Positions 18,630-27,439 of a stretch of 64,000 nucleotides of DNA are shown here, one piece after another. The notes under the pieces were generated by a model. That model saw only the letters and a list, made by a program, of their open reading frames with translations. It was not told the origin of the DNA and made no database searches. The stretch comes from Prochlorococcus sp. AG-388-E21 (GTDB taxonomy: Bacteria > Cyanobacteriota > Cyanobacteriia > PCC-6307 > Cyanobiaceae), in assembly GCA_003279855.1 (NCBI GenBank), contig QCGO01000001.1, forward strand, positions 186,001 to 250,000. Direction: 5' to 3'. The translations under genes were made by a program, and so were the position numbers. Each line of letters opens with the position of its first letter. The first letter of the stretch is position 1.

Positions 18630-19565
18630 TTGAATAATTTGTTCAAAAACGAAATATATCAATCAAAATACAAGTCAGTTTTTCTGAAGTTGGGAACCCA
18701 TTGCGTTTTGGCCTTAATAGCTTTAATAGTTATTGGAGGAGCTACTAGGGTAATGGAGGCCGGTCTTGCTTGCCCTGATTGGCCTTTATGTTATGGGACT
18801 TTTCTACCTCTTAATCATATGAATTTAAGAGTTTTTCTAGAATGGTTCCATCGTTTGGATGCTTTCCTAGTAGGGCTGTTAATTCTTTCTGAATTCATAC
18901 TTTCAATAGTTTGGAGAAAAGATCTTCCAAATTGGTTACCAAAAACTTATTCATTATTAGTCTTCTTAGTAATTGTTCAAGGCTCTATTGGAGCATTGAC
19001 AGTAATTAATTTACTTAATTCCTACTCAGTTACTGCGCATCTTTTGACAGCTTTTTTACTCCTAATAACAACAATAACTATCAATCAGAATCTAGAAAAT
19101 AACGGGATTAATAAATTATTGACTTGGTGGAAGATATTATTATTTTTCCCTCTAATACTCACTTTAGTTCAATCTTTTATAGGAGTAAGGCTTTCATCAA
19201 CTTGGTCTGCACATCTCTGCTTATCTTTTAATAAACAATGTTTAATTTTAGATACTCATAAATTATTTGCTATCCCAATTTCTATTTCTATTTTATTTAT
19301 TTTGGCTATCTCAATATATAAACAAGATTTGTTCCAGAATAATTGGAGATATCTTTGCTCACTTTTTTTGCTTTTGATTTCCCAGGTTGTTCTAGGAGTA
19401 TTAAGCCTTAGAACTAATTTAAGTGAACCTCTTTTTGTTATTGGTCATCAACTTAATGCTTCTTTATTAATTGCGACCCTAACATCATTGATTTTTAGAA
19501 ATCCTTACCTAAATAAAAAAAACAATCAACCATTTAATTCAGTAATAGTAGGTTTAAACTCATGA
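18630..19565 (+). CDS. ctaA: Heme A synthase (CtaA/COX15)
   Basis: 311 residues with eight membrane segments. The family oxidises heme O to heme A for cytochrome oxidase. Heme-ligand histidines are seen in [12 protein letters not shown] (about 70-81) and VTAHLLTAF, and again in LDTHKLFAI and [10 protein letters not shown]. The motif [19 protein letters not shown] (40-58) is diagnostic. A TTG at 18630 is chosen because no ATG or GTG is in frame upstream. A six-codon ATG reading frame at 18613 overlaps it in another frame. It overlaps ctaB by 4 bases. Confidence 0.94.
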   Translation: MNNLFKNEIYQSKYKSVFLKLGTHCVLALIALIVIGGATRVMEAGLACPDWPLCYGTFLPLNHMNLRVFLEWFHRLDAFLVGLLILSEFILSIVWRKDLPNWLPKTYSLLVFLVIVQGSIGALTVINLLNSYSVTAHLLTAFLLLITTITINQNLENNGINKLLTWWKILLFFPLILTLVQSFIGVRLSSTWSAHLCLSFNKQCLILDTHKLFAIPISISILFILAISIYKQDLFQNNWRYLCSLFLLLISQVVLGVLSLRTNLSEPLFVIGHQLNASLLIATLTSLIFRNPYLNKKNNQPFNSVIVGLNS

Positions 19566-20560
19566 AAAGTAATTTCGAAAACTTAAATTTCCAGACTTCA
19601 ATTCGTGAACAAGTTGTACCTTCAAGAAAAAAAGTAAAACTACCTGCGTGGCTTGAAGTTGCCAAGCCTAGGCTGATTCCATTATTACTGGCTACAACTT
19701 TAGGAGGTATGGCATTAACGGAAGAATGGCCTTTATCCTCTCCTAAGCTTATATGTACCTTAGGAGGAGGTGCCTTGGCAGCCGCGGCAGCTGGAGCGCT
19801 TAATTGTTTGTGGGAAATGGACCTCGATAAGAGGATGAAAAGGACAAGTAATAGAGCTTTACCCTCAGGTAAATTATCATTTAATACTGTTTTTTTAGGT
19901 GCAGTATCTTGTACATTGGCAGCTGCAATGCTTTTGATAAGTGGGGTAAATTATTTAGCTGCTGGTTTAACATTGTTGGGATTATGTAGTTATGTGATTT
20001 TATATACGATAATTCTTAAACCAAGAACAACTCAAAATATTGTTTTTGGTGGTGTTGCAGGAGCCATACCTCCTTTAGTAGGAGCTTCGGCAGCCACCGG
20101 TCATATAGGACTTAGTGGTTGGTGGTTATTTAGTTTGGTAATGCTTTGGACCCCAGCTCATTTTTGGGCTCTTGCAATTTTATTAAAAGATGATTATGCG
20201 TCTGTAGGTATACCTATGCTCCCTTCCGTTAAGGGTTCAGCGTTTACTGTCAAGGCTATTTCTCGCTACGGATGGGCAACTGTTTTTATGAGTATTCTTG
20301 GTTTTTTTGCTTTACCTGAGGGAGGACTCCTTTATTTGATAATGCTTTTACCTTTTAATGGAAGACTTTTACAATTAATAAATAGATTGAAAAGTTCACC
20401 AGACGATTTAGAAAAAGCTAAAGGATTATTCAGATGGTCAATACTTTATATGTTTGGTATTTGTCTGTTGCTATTGATTGCAAGAACTCAACTTTCTGTG
20501 GATTTCGAACATCAGTCTATGCAAATGTTCTTATCATTAAAGGCATACTTTAATTATTAA
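19562..20560 (+). CDS. ctaB: Protoheme IX farnesyltransferase
   Basis: 332 residues of the UbiA superfamily. It adds a farnesyl group to protoheme to give heme O, the substrate of CtaA. The Asp-rich motif [15 protein letters not shown] (about 80-94) and the second site [15 protein letters not shown] (about 216-230) bind Mg-diphosphate. The N-terminal 35 residues are soluble and basic. The ATGA overlap with ctaA suggests coupled translation. ABC exporter genes follow 36 bases downstream on the same strand. Confidence 0.96.
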   Translation: MKSNFENLNFQTSIREQVVPSRKKVKLPAWLEVAKPRLIPLLLATTLGGMALTEEWPLSSPKLICTLGGGALAAAAAGALNCLWEMDLDKRMKRTSNRALPSGKLSFNTVFLGAVSCTLAAAMLLISGVNYLAAGLTLLGLCSYVILYTIILKPRTTQNIVFGGVAGAIPPLVGASAATGHIGLSGWWLFSLVMLWTPAHFWALAILLKDDYASVGIPMLPSVKGSAFTVKAISRYGWATVFMSILGFFALPEGGLLYLIMLLPFNGRLLQLINRLKSSPDDLEKAKGLFRWSILYMFGICLLLLIARTQLSVDFEHQSMQMFLSLKAYFNY

Positions 20561-20596
20561 ATTGATGTAAAATATTAGAGGATAAATTCTAGTTTG

Positions 20597-21613
20597 ATGA
20601 ATTATATACAAATTAAGGATCTTTCAAAATCATATTCTGATATTAAGGCATTAAAAGATTTATCAATGGAAATTAATGCTGGTACATTATTTGGAATTTT
20701 AGGCCCAAATGGTGCGGGTAAGTCTACTCTCATAAAAATACTAGCTACTTTAGTAGAACCAGATGGTGGTGAGGTTTTTGTAGATAATATCAATTTAATT
20801 AAAAATCCAAGAAAAATTAGAGAATTAATTGGTTATGTGGCTCAAGATATTGCTCTCGATAAAATCCTTACAGGGCGAGAGTTATTAGATTTTCAGTCGG
20901 ATTTATATCATATGAACAAAAAGGAAAAATACGAAAGAATGAAATTATTAATAAATCAATTAGAGATGAAAGATTGGATTGATAGAAAATGCGGAACATA
21001 TTCAGGAGGAATGAAAAGAAGAATAGATTTGGCTGCAGGCCTTTTACATTTGCCCAAAGTTTTAATATTAGATGAACCAACGGTAGGTTTGGATATTGAA
21101 AGTAGAAATATAATTTGGCAACTTTTGAAAGATTTGAAGAATGATGGCATGACTATTATTTTGAGCAGTCATTATCTTGATGAAATAGATAAATTAGCCG
21201 ATAGTTTGGTAATAATTGATGATGGGAAAGTTATAGCTCAAGGAACACCTGCTCAACTTAAAAATAAATTAGGAGGAGATAGAATAACTTTAAAAGTAAG
21301 AGAATTTAGTAATCATGAAGAGTCTAAAAAAATAAGTAAAATTTTATCCTCAATCAATGGAATCAGTCAGATTATTATAAATAAGGCGCAAGGTTATTCA
21401 ATTAATTTTGTAGTAGATAAGGAAAAGGATTTGCTCACAAAACTAAAAGTAGAATTAGCTTTTTCAAAGTTTGAAATTTTTTCTCTCGCTCAAAGTCAAC
21501 CTAGCTTGGATGATGTATATCTTCAGGCGACTGGCAAAACATTATTAGATGCTGAAATTTCCATGACTGGTAAAAGAGATCTAAAAAAAGAATCGAAGCA
21601 ATCAATGAGATAA
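20597..21613 (+). CDS. ABC transporter ATP-binding protein (DrrA/CcmA type)
   Basis: 338 residues from ATG 20597; a TTG immediately before it would add one residue. The ATPase domain (about 1-220) has Walker A GPNGAGKS, signature SGGMKRRIDLAAG, Walker B VLILDEPTVGLD and the switch His in SSHYLDE. The remaining 110 residues form the regulatory tail typical of DrrA-type exporters. With the ABC-2 permease that follows 54 bases later it should form a two-gene exporter. The substrate is unknown; relatives export drugs or polysaccharide and lipid components. Confidence 0.9.
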   Translation: MNYIQIKDLSKSYSDIKALKDLSMEINAGTLFGILGPNGAGKSTLIKILATLVEPDGGEVFVDNINLIKNPRKIRELIGYVAQDIALDKILTGRELLDFQSDLYHMNKKEKYERMKLLINQLEMKDWIDRKCGTYSGGMKRRIDLAAGLLHLPKVLILDEPTVGLDIESRNIIWQLLKDLKNDGMTIILSSHYLDEIDKLADSLVIIDDGKVIAQGTPAQLKNKLGGDRITLKVREFSNHEESKKISKILSSINGISQIIINKAQGYSINFVVDKEKDLLTKLKVELAFSKFEIFSLAQSQPSLDDVYLQATGKTLLDAEISMTGKRDLKKESKQSMR

Positions 21614-21667
21614 AAATAATAATTTTTTTGATAACTAATTATAATAATGATTAAAAGTTCTTAAATA

Positions 21668-22492
21668 ATGGAATTAAAACAATATAATTTATTTTTTTTA
21701 TATCAAGAAACTGTTGCTTTAACCAAAAGATTATTTATCCAATTAAAAAGAAGACCTTCTACTCTTTTAGCGGGCATATTGCAACCTATAATTTGGCTCT
21801 TTTTATTTGGAGCTCTTTTCTCAAAAGCTCCAGAAGGTTTTCTACCAGGAGTTGATTCTTATGGAAATTTTTTGGGAGCAGGACTGATTGTTTTTACTGC
21901 TTTTAGTGGAGCGTTGAATTCAGGCTTGCCTTTAATGTTTGATAGAGAGTTTGGCTTTTTAAATAGGTTACTTGTCGCACCTCTAGCGAGTAGATTGTCT
22001 ATTGTTTTATCCTCATTCTTTTACATAACTATTCTGAGTTTTGTTCAAAGTATTGTGATAATGATTGTTTCATTTGTTTTGGGTTATGGATGGCCTGACT
22101 TTTATGGGTTAGGAATTGTTTTTACAACATTAATACTATTAGTACTCTTTGTGACATCAATAAGCCTATGTTTGGCTTTTGTTTTACCTGGTCATATTGA
22201 ATTAATTGCTCTTATCTTTGTTATAAATTTGCCTCTTCTTTTTGCAAGTACTGCGTTAGCACCCATTTCTTTTATGCCAAATTGGCTAGGGTGGTTAGCC
22301 TCCTTAAATCCATTAACTTTTGCGATTGAACCTATCAGGATTGCTTATACTCAAACTATGAATTTAGATGTGGTGGCTTTACACGCACCATATGGTGACT
22401 TAACTTGTAAGAGTTGTATCTCAATTTTATTTTCTTTAACAGTTTTTTCTTTAATTATTATAAGACCACTGTTAAATAGAAAATTAAATTAA
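21668..22492 (+). CDS. ABC-2 type transporter permease
   Basis: 274 residues with six membrane segments, the usual size for an ABC-2 permease. Characteristic parts are the N-terminal amphipathic stretch TKRLFIQLKRRPSTLLAGILQPIIWLFLFG split at 18-48, the conserved TAFSGALNSGLPLMFDREFGFLNRLLVAPL region near 77-107, and PISFMPNWLGWLASLNPLTFAIEPIR near 200. It pairs with the upstream DrrA-type ATPase. The next gene begins 8 bases after the stop. Confidence 0.9.
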   Translation: MELKQYNLFFLYQETVALTKRLFIQLKRRPSTLLAGILQPIIWLFLFGALFSKAPEGFLPGVDSYGNFLGAGLIVFTAFSGALNSGLPLMFDREFGFLNRLLVAPLASRLSIVLSSFFYITILSFVQSIVIMIVSFVLGYGWPDFYGLGIVFTTLILLVLFVTSISLCLAFVLPGHIELIALIFVINLPLLFASTALAPISFMPNWLGWLASLNPLTFAIEPIRIAYTQTMNLDVVALHAPYGDLTCKSCISILFSLTVFSLIIIRPLLNRKLN

Positions 22493-22499
22493 TAAATTT

Positions 22500-22955
22500 A
22501 TGTTTTTAAAAGATCATCTAAAAGATACTTACCAAAAAGCATCTTTTGATAATAATCATTTGATGTTAGAAAATATAATTAATGTATGGGCACATAGGTT
22601 TGGACCTGAATCTTTAAATGAACTATTTGTTAAAAATCAAGATCAATTTAAATTAACAGAAGAGGATCAGGCAGAGGCAAGTCAGAATCAAATCAATTTG
22701 GAATTAATAGAAGAGGATCAGACAGAGGCAAATCAGAATCAAATCAATTTGGAATTATTAAAAAATGTTCAATACGAAGAAGAGATAGAATTTAAACCTA
22801 AAGAAACAAAAACACCAAATAATACTGAAACTATTGATAAAGATATTTATGGGTCTTATAAAAATGAAAGTGAATATAAAGATACAGAAGAATTGCCATT
22901 ACCCAATATAAAAAACTTGAGAAAATGGATTAATAACGAGAAAAAAGCCAGCTAA
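22500..22955 (+). CDS. Hypothetical acidic protein with tandem 17-residue repeats
   Basis: 151 residues, no recognised family. The N-terminal 50 residues (MFLKDHLKDTYQK, then NIINVWAHRFGPESLNELF) look like a small helical domain and may be conserved. Residues 54-87 are two near-identical 17-residue copies (EEDQ.EA.QNQINLEL). The remainder is acidic and Asn/Glu/Lys-rich, probably disordered. It follows the ABC-2 permease by 8 bases and ends 4 bases from the convergent groEL. Nothing points to a function. Confidence 0.7.
   Translation: MFLKDHLKDTYQKASFDNNHLMLENIINVWAHRFGPESLNELFVKNQDQFKLTEEDQAEASQNQINLELIEEDQTEANQNQINLELLKNVQYEEEIEFKPKETKTPNNTETIDKDIYGSYKNESEYKDTEELPLPNIKNLRKWINNEKKAS
22659..22760 (+). 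repeat. Two-copy 51-base tandem repeat inside a coding region
   Basis: Two adjacent 51-base units encode residues 54-70 and 71-87 of the hypothetical protein. They differ at only a few positions (GCA/ACA, AGT/AAT), so the duplication is recent or is kept similar by slippage. The unit length is a multiple of three, which keeps the frame. Confidence 0.9.
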
Positions 22956-22959
22956 GTTT

Positions 22960-24729
22960 TTACATCATTCCTGGCATACCCATGCCGCCCATTCCAGGCA
23001 TACCCATACCACCCATTCCAGGCATACCCATGCCACCCATTCCAGGCATACCCATACCACCCATACCAGGCATACCCATACCACCCATACCACCCATACC
23101 ACCCATACCACCCATTCCACCCATTGGATCTGCCCCTGGTCCTCCAGGTGCTGCCTCTGGTTCTGGGATATCAGCAACTGCAACTTCTGTAGTAATTATC
23201 ATTGCTGCGATTGATACTGAATCTTGAAGAGCTAATCGAATAACTTTAGTAGGATCTAATATTCCTGACTCGTTTAAGTTCTCATATTCCCCATTATTAG
23301 CATTAAAACCCTTACCAAGTCTTTTTATATCAGCGATAACAACATCTCCATTAAAACCAGCATTTTTTGCAATTTGTTTTGTAGGTTCTAAAAGTGCATT
23401 TGTAATAATATCAATACCTGTAGTCAAATCATCTGATATTTCTTTACGTGAATTAGAAAGTTCATTTGATATTTCAATTAAGGTTTGTCCTCCCCCTGAA
23501 ACTACTCCTTCCTCGATAGCAGCTTTTGTAGCATTGAGTGAATCTTCAATTCTTAATTTTTTATACTTCATCTCTGTTTCCGTCGGAGCCCCAACTTTAA
23601 TAAGAGCTACTCCTCCAGCAAGCTTTGCTATTCTTTCGTTAATCTTATCTTTATCGTATTCCGATTCAGTTATTTCTAATTCCCTTTTTAATTTCTCAAC
23701 TCTTGCTTGGACAAGGTCTTTGGTATCGTCGAAAGCTACGATTGTTGTTTTATCCTTTGAAATTGTTATTTTTTTAGCTTTTCCAAGATCATTAAGAGTA
23801 ACTTCTTCTAATTTCATTGATTGATCTTCGCTAATTAATTTAGCTCCTGTAAGAATTGCAATATCTTCCAGAGCAGCTTTTCTCCTTTCTCCAAATGATG
23901 GAGCTCGAACAGCAGAAACATTTAATACCCCACTATTTTTATTTAATACAAGAGTTGTTAGAGCTTCCCCTTCAATATCTTCAGCTAGAATTAAAAATGG
24001 GGAAGCAGATTTTTGAACCTCTTCTAGGATAGGGACCAAGTTGGTTAATGTTGATATCTTTTGGTCAGTGATTAGGATCTTAGGATTTTCAAGTTCACAA
24101 ATCTGTCTTTCTTGATCAGTTACAAAATATGGTGAGCTATAACCTCTATCAAAAGACATTCCTTCTGTGATGTCTAGCTCTGTCTCTAGGGATTGTGACT
24201 CTTCTACTGTTATAACTCCATCTGAAGTTACAATATCCATTGCTTTTGAAATTATTGAACCAATTTCTTCATCTCCTCCTGCACTTACTGTCGCAACTTT
24301 TTTAATATCGGAGCCATTTATTTTGATACTTTTTGATTTTAATTTCTCTAAAACAAAATCTAATCCTTTTCCCATTCCTTTTTTTAGCTCAATAGGACTA
24401 GCTCCCGCAGCTATATTTTTTAAACCTTCTTGAACCATTATTTGAGTCAAGATTGTTGCTGTTGTTGTTCCATCACCAGCACTCTCTTTAGTTTTTGATG
24501 CTACTTGTTCTATTAATTTTGCCCCTAAATTAGAGATGGGATTCTCAAGGTTGATTTCTTTAGCAACCGTAGATCCATCTCTTACTATGTCTGGAGAACC
24601 GAATTTTCTTTCTATTACAACATTCTTTGCCTTTGGACCAATAGTTACTTTAACAGCATTTGCGACAGAATTTATTCCTTTTTCAAGCGCTTCTCTAGAT
24701 TCGTTCGAAAAGCTTAATTGTTTTGGCAT
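22960..24729 (-). CDS. groEL: 60 kDa chaperonin GroEL (stand-alone copy) with extended Gly-Met tail
   Basis: 589 residues against about 545 for most GroELs. The ATP site is intact: IGPKAKNVV near 31, DGTTTATIL near 86 and SGGGQTLIE near 413. The body ends around residue 535. Residues 536-589 are Gly/Met/Pro only: five MGG units, four MGMPGMGG octads and an MGMPGMM end. The canonical tail is about 13 residues of GGM repeats that point into the folding chamber. No groES is beside the gene, so this is the monocistronic second copy typical of cyanobacteria or a copy whose groES lies elsewhere. A consensus -10 box lies upstream. Confidence 0.96.
   Translation of the reverse strand: MPKQLSFSNESREALEKGINSVANAVKVTIGPKAKNVVIERKFGSPDIVRDGSTVAKEINLENPISNLGAKLIEQVASKTKESAGDGTTTATILTQIMVQEGLKNIAAGASPIELKKGMGKGLDFVLEKLKSKSIKINGSDIKKVATVSAGGDEEIGSIISKAMDIVTSDGVITVEESQSLETELDITEGMSFDRGYSSPYFVTDQERQICELENPKILITDQKISTLTNLVPILEEVQKSASPFLILAEDIEGEALTTLVLNKNSGVLNVSAVRAPSFGERRKAALEDIAILTGAKLISEDQSMKLEEVTLNDLGKAKKITISKDKTTIVAFDDTKDLVQARVEKLKRELEITESEYDKDKINERIAKLAGGVALIKVGAPTETEMKYKKLRIEDSLNATKAAIEEGVVSGGGQTLIEISNELSNSRKEISDDLTTGIDIITNALLEPTKQIAKNAGFNGDVVIADIKRLGKGFNANNGEYENLNESGILDPTKVIRLALQDSVSIAAMIITTEVAVADIPEPEAAPGGPGADPMGGMGGMGGMGGMGGMGMPGMGGMGMPGMGGMGMPGMGGMGMPGMGGMGMPGMM
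22963..23124 (-). repeat. Tandem repeats encoding the GroEL Gly-Met-Pro tail
   Basis: On the plus strand a unit of about 24 bases (CATACCCATRCCACCCATWCCAGG-like, split into 8 codons) is repeated four times, followed by five 9-base CCACCCATA-like units. The pattern encodes residues 536-589 of GroEL. High identity between units suggests copy number changes by slippage. Confidence 0.9.
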
Positions 24730-24771
24730 GTTTATTGAAATCTTTATATCTTTATTCTAATGTCCCATGGA

Positions 24772-24777
24772 ATTATA
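24772..24777 (-). promoter_or_regulatory. Candidate -10 box for groEL
   Basis: A perfect TATAAT lies on the minus strand about 43 bases upstream of the groEL ATG at 24729. The region 17 bases further upstream (about 24795-24800) gives only a weak CACTTA for -35. No CIRCE inverted repeat (TTAGCACTC-N9-GAGTGCTAA) is visible in this leader, so HrcA control is not supported here. Confidence 0.4.
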
Positions 24778-24863
24778 TTTAAGGGATACTTAATTAAGTG
24801 GGGAAAGCCGAATTTCTCTTAAATAGCTATCCAAATTAATTAAATTATGAGTATCTTAAAGTT

Positions 24864-25043
24864 ATGGACAAAACAGGGAATCTTATTTTTACTTTAACTG
24901 CCACACTTGCAGTTGCAATGACTCTTATATATTTTCCTCTTAGATTTTTTTTGACTTTAACTGCTAGAAGTCGAAGATTAAAACTTCTACAAAAGATTAG
25001 AAGATTAAGGGATGAGTTGGTTCAACCATATGAAAGTACATAA
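24864..25043 (+). CDS. Small single-pass membrane protein (59 residues)
   Basis: ATG at 24864 and TAA at 25041-25043 enclose 59 residues. Residues about 7-30 are hydrophobic (LIFTLTATLAVAMTLIYFPL then FFLTLTA), followed by a basic helix (ARSRRLKLLQKIRRLRDEL). Such short conserved membrane proteins are common in Prochlorococcus and Synechococcus. Its stop directly abuts the convergent fabG stop with no bases between. The gene-like codon use and exact fit between groEL and fabG support it. Function unknown. Confidence 0.7.
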   Translation: MDKTGNLIFTLTATLAVAMTLIYFPLRFFLTLTARSRRLKLLQKIRRLRDELVQPYEST

Positions 25044-25793
25044 TTAAATACTCATGCCCCCATCAATACTTATTGTTTGTCCTGTTATATAGTTGCCAGC
25101 ATTACTCGAGACTAAGAATGAAACTAAGTTTGCTATTTGTGAACAACTACCTAGCTTGCCTAATGGTATGGCTTTGATAATCTCTTCGTTATTTAGTTTC
25201 TCAGTCATTTCTGTTTCTATAAAACCTGGAGCTATAGCATTAACATTTATCCCTCTTGAAGCAAATTCTTTTGCACAGGTTTTTGTAAAGCCAATAACAC
25301 CTGCTTTAGCGGCAGAATAATTTGCTTGTCCAGGATTTCCAATTATTCCGACAATAGATGAGATATTAATTATCTTTCCGCTTCTTTTTTTTATCATAAA
25401 TTTTGAAGCATATTTTGTACAAAGAAAAACCCCTTTTAAGTTTGTATTTAGAACGTCATCCCATTGTTCTGATTTCATTCGCATTAAGAGCCCATCTCTT
25501 GTTATGCCAGCATTATTTACAAGAATATCTATAGCACCATTTATCTTTATGATTTCTTCAAAAGCTCTACTAACAGATTCTTCTTTTGAAACATCAAATT
25601 TTAATTTATGAACTTTGCCTCCAGATTCTTTAATTAGATTTACAACTTCTTCAGCTTTTTCATCAGACGAAGAATAATTTATTATGACTTCTGCTCCTAA
25701 ATTACTAAGTTCTAAGGCAATTTCCTTACCAATGCCCCTGCTAGCACCTGTAATTAAAGCAACTTTACCTGTTAAAGATTCTGTATTTGACAT
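25044..25793 (-). CDS. fabG: 3-oxoacyl-[acyl-carrier-protein] reductase FabG
   Basis: 249 residues of the SDR superfamily. It reduces 3-ketoacyl-ACP with NADPH in each round of type II fatty-acid elongation. The cofactor loop is GASRGIG (16-22), NNAG is at 93-96, and the catalytic triad is S146, Y159 and K163 (ANYSAAK). The ending ITGQTISIDGGMSI is typical of FabG. It diverges from ispD over 93 bases. Confidence 0.95.
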   Translation of the reverse strand: MSNTESLTGKVALITGASRGIGKEIALELSNLGAEVIINYSSSDEKAEEVVNLIKESGGKVHKLKFDVSKEESVSRAFEEIIKINGAIDILVNNAGITRDGLLMRMKSEQWDDVLNTNLKGVFLCTKYASKFMIKKRSGKIINISSIVGIIGNPGQANYSAAKAGVIGFTKTCAKEFASRGINVNAIAPGFIETEMTEKLNNEEIIKAIPLGKLGSCSQIANLVSFLVSSNAGNYITGQTISIDGGMSI

Positions 25794-25886
25794 TTTGAAA
25801 TTTTTATAATTTAAAATCGTAGTACTATTTGTGCAAACATATTACTTTTATTTATAATTATCTAGAAAATATAAACTCAAATTATT

Positions 25887-26558
25887 GTGCATGTATTAAT
25901 ACCCGCGGCAGGCAGTGGTAGCAGAATGAAAGCTGGAAGAAATAAATTACTCATTGAATTAGAAGGGGAATCTCTTATTTTTTGGACTATAAAATCTGTA
26001 TTATCTGCAAGTTTAGTCAGCTGGGTAGGAATAATTGGGCAGCCGAATGATAAACAAGAATTATTAAAATCAGTAAAAAATTTTTCTAATAAAATTAAAT
26101 GGATAAATGGTGGAGATACGAGGCAAAAGTCTGTCTTTAATGGTTTAAATTCTCTTCCGTCTACTGCTGAGAAAGTTTTAATTCATGATGGTGCTAGATG
26201 CTTAATTGGCCCCGACTTAATAAATAAATGTGCTTCAGAATTAGAACAAAATGATGCAGTTATTTTAGCTACCAAGGTTACCGACACTATAAAGATTGTT
26301 GATAATAGAGGTTATATAAAGGAAACACCAAATAGACGAAATTTATGGGCAGCTCAAACGCCTCAGGGTTTTTTAGTAAAAAGATTAAGAAAAGCTCATG
26401 AAATGGCAATTGAGAAAAATTGGACAGTTACAGATGATGCCTCACTATTTGAAATGTTAAATTGGCAAGTAAAAATAATTGAGGGAAATTCTGCAAATAT
26501 AAAAATTACATCACCGCTAGATCTGAAAATAGCAAAACTATTTTTAAAAGATTTTTAA
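25887..26558 (+). CDS. ispD: 2-C-methyl-D-erythritol 4-phosphate cytidylyltransferase IspD
   Basis: 223 residues, GTG start at 25887. It makes CDP-methylerythritol in the non-mevalonate isoprenoid pathway that feeds chlorophyll phytol, carotenoids and quinones. The CTP-binding loop is PAAGSGSRMK near residues 6-15; VLIHDGARCL near 100 and TDDASLFE near 185 are the other conserved blocks. Its TAA and the stop of the convergent S66 peptidase gene share the same TTAA tetranucleotide. Confidence 0.95.
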   Translation: MHVLIPAAGSGSRMKAGRNKLLIELEGESLIFWTIKSVLSASLVSWVGIIGQPNDKQELLKSVKNFSNKIKWINGGDTRQKSVFNGLNSLPSTAEKVLIHDGARCLIGPDLINKCASELEQNDAVILATKVTDTIKIVDNRGYIKETPNRRNLWAAQTPQGFLVKRLRKAHEMAIEKNWTVTDDASLFEMLNWQVKIIEGNSANIKITSPLDLKIAKLFLKDF

Positions 26559-27427
26559 TAAGAAGGGATATGAATAATAAGTTTTCCATCGTTCCCATTT
26601 AATGTTGCTTCACAACCTAAAGGGATGCATGCATTACCAGATAAATGTCCAATAGGGAGGTCAAAGAGAATAGGAATATCAAATTCTTGAAGCCTCTCAA
26701 TTATTAATTTTTTGAGTAAGCCGTCCCATTCAGGCATACACACTTCATCTGAAAAACTTCCGAATCCAATACCTGAAATCCCATTCAATTTGTTTGTCAT
26801 TCTCAAATAAGTTAACATTCGATCAATTTTATAAATATCTTCGTTTATGTCCTCAAATATTATTATTTTCCCTTTTAATTCAGGGAAATGATCAGTACCA
26901 ATTAGAAAAGATGCAATAGTTAGATTAGAAACAACAATTTCTCCTTTTGCGATGCCTTTTTTTAAAGGTAAACCCTTAATATCATCAACATATCCCTCAA
27001 AAAGTAAATTTCTTAGTCTTCTTAAACTCCATTCAGGTTCTTTGAAAAGAGTAGTAATCATAGGTCCATGAATCGAGCCAAAAGATCCTTTTGAATATTT
27101 TGATAACAACAGTGAACAGGTATCAGAGAATCCCATCATCAACCCATTACCCCAATTTGGATTTTTTTCTAAAAGTCTTGCGGCTCCCCAACCACCTTTA
27201 GCGAAAATGATGATTTTCTTATTTTGAGCTTTTTCAAGTTCTTCAAATCTTGTTTGATCATCTCCAGCAAAATACCCAAACTTTCTTGAGAGGATATTAT
27301 TGTGAACAATCTTCAATCCCCATGTTTTTAAAATATCTATGCCCTTTATAAAATCCTCTTCATTATCAATAAAAGAGCTTGGAGCTAAAATGTGAATCTC
27401 ATCTCCTTTTTTTAATTTAACTAGCAT
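26555..27427 (-). CDS. LD-carboxypeptidase (peptidase family S66)
   Basis: 290 residues. Family S66 removes the terminal D-Ala from murein tetrapeptides during cell-wall recycling, in the cytoplasm. The nucleophile is in LMMGFSDTCSLLL near 98-110, with IHGPM close after it; the C-terminal LPIGHLSGNACIPLG block (about 260-274) carries the catalytic His. It lies 12 bases downstream of the ubiA stop-start boundary, on the same strand. Confidence 0.87.
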   Translation of the reverse strand: MLVKLKKGDEIHILAPSSFIDNEEDFIKGIDILKTWGLKIVHNNILSRKFGYFAGDDQTRFEELEKAQNKKIIIFAKGGWGAARLLEKNPNWGNGLMMGFSDTCSLLLSKYSKGSFGSIHGPMITTLFKEPEWSLRRLRNLLFEGYVDDIKGLPLKKGIAKGEIVVSNLTIASFLIGTDHFPELKGKIIIFEDINEDIYKIDRMLTYLRMTNKLNGISGIGFGSFSDEVCMPEWDGLLKKLIIERLQEFDIPILFDLPIGHLSGNACIPLGCEATLNGNDGKLIIHIPSY

Positions 27428-27439
27428 TCTTTTTATAAG

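Noticed and set aside
22963-23124. Possible CRISPR-like array
   Set aside because: Units are contiguous with no unique spacers and encode the GroEL tail in frame.
22982-23227. Proline-rich open frame on the plus strand
   Set aside because: It is the antisense shadow of the GroEL Gly-Met-Pro tail; PPIPGIP repeats arise only from reading the GGM codons backward.
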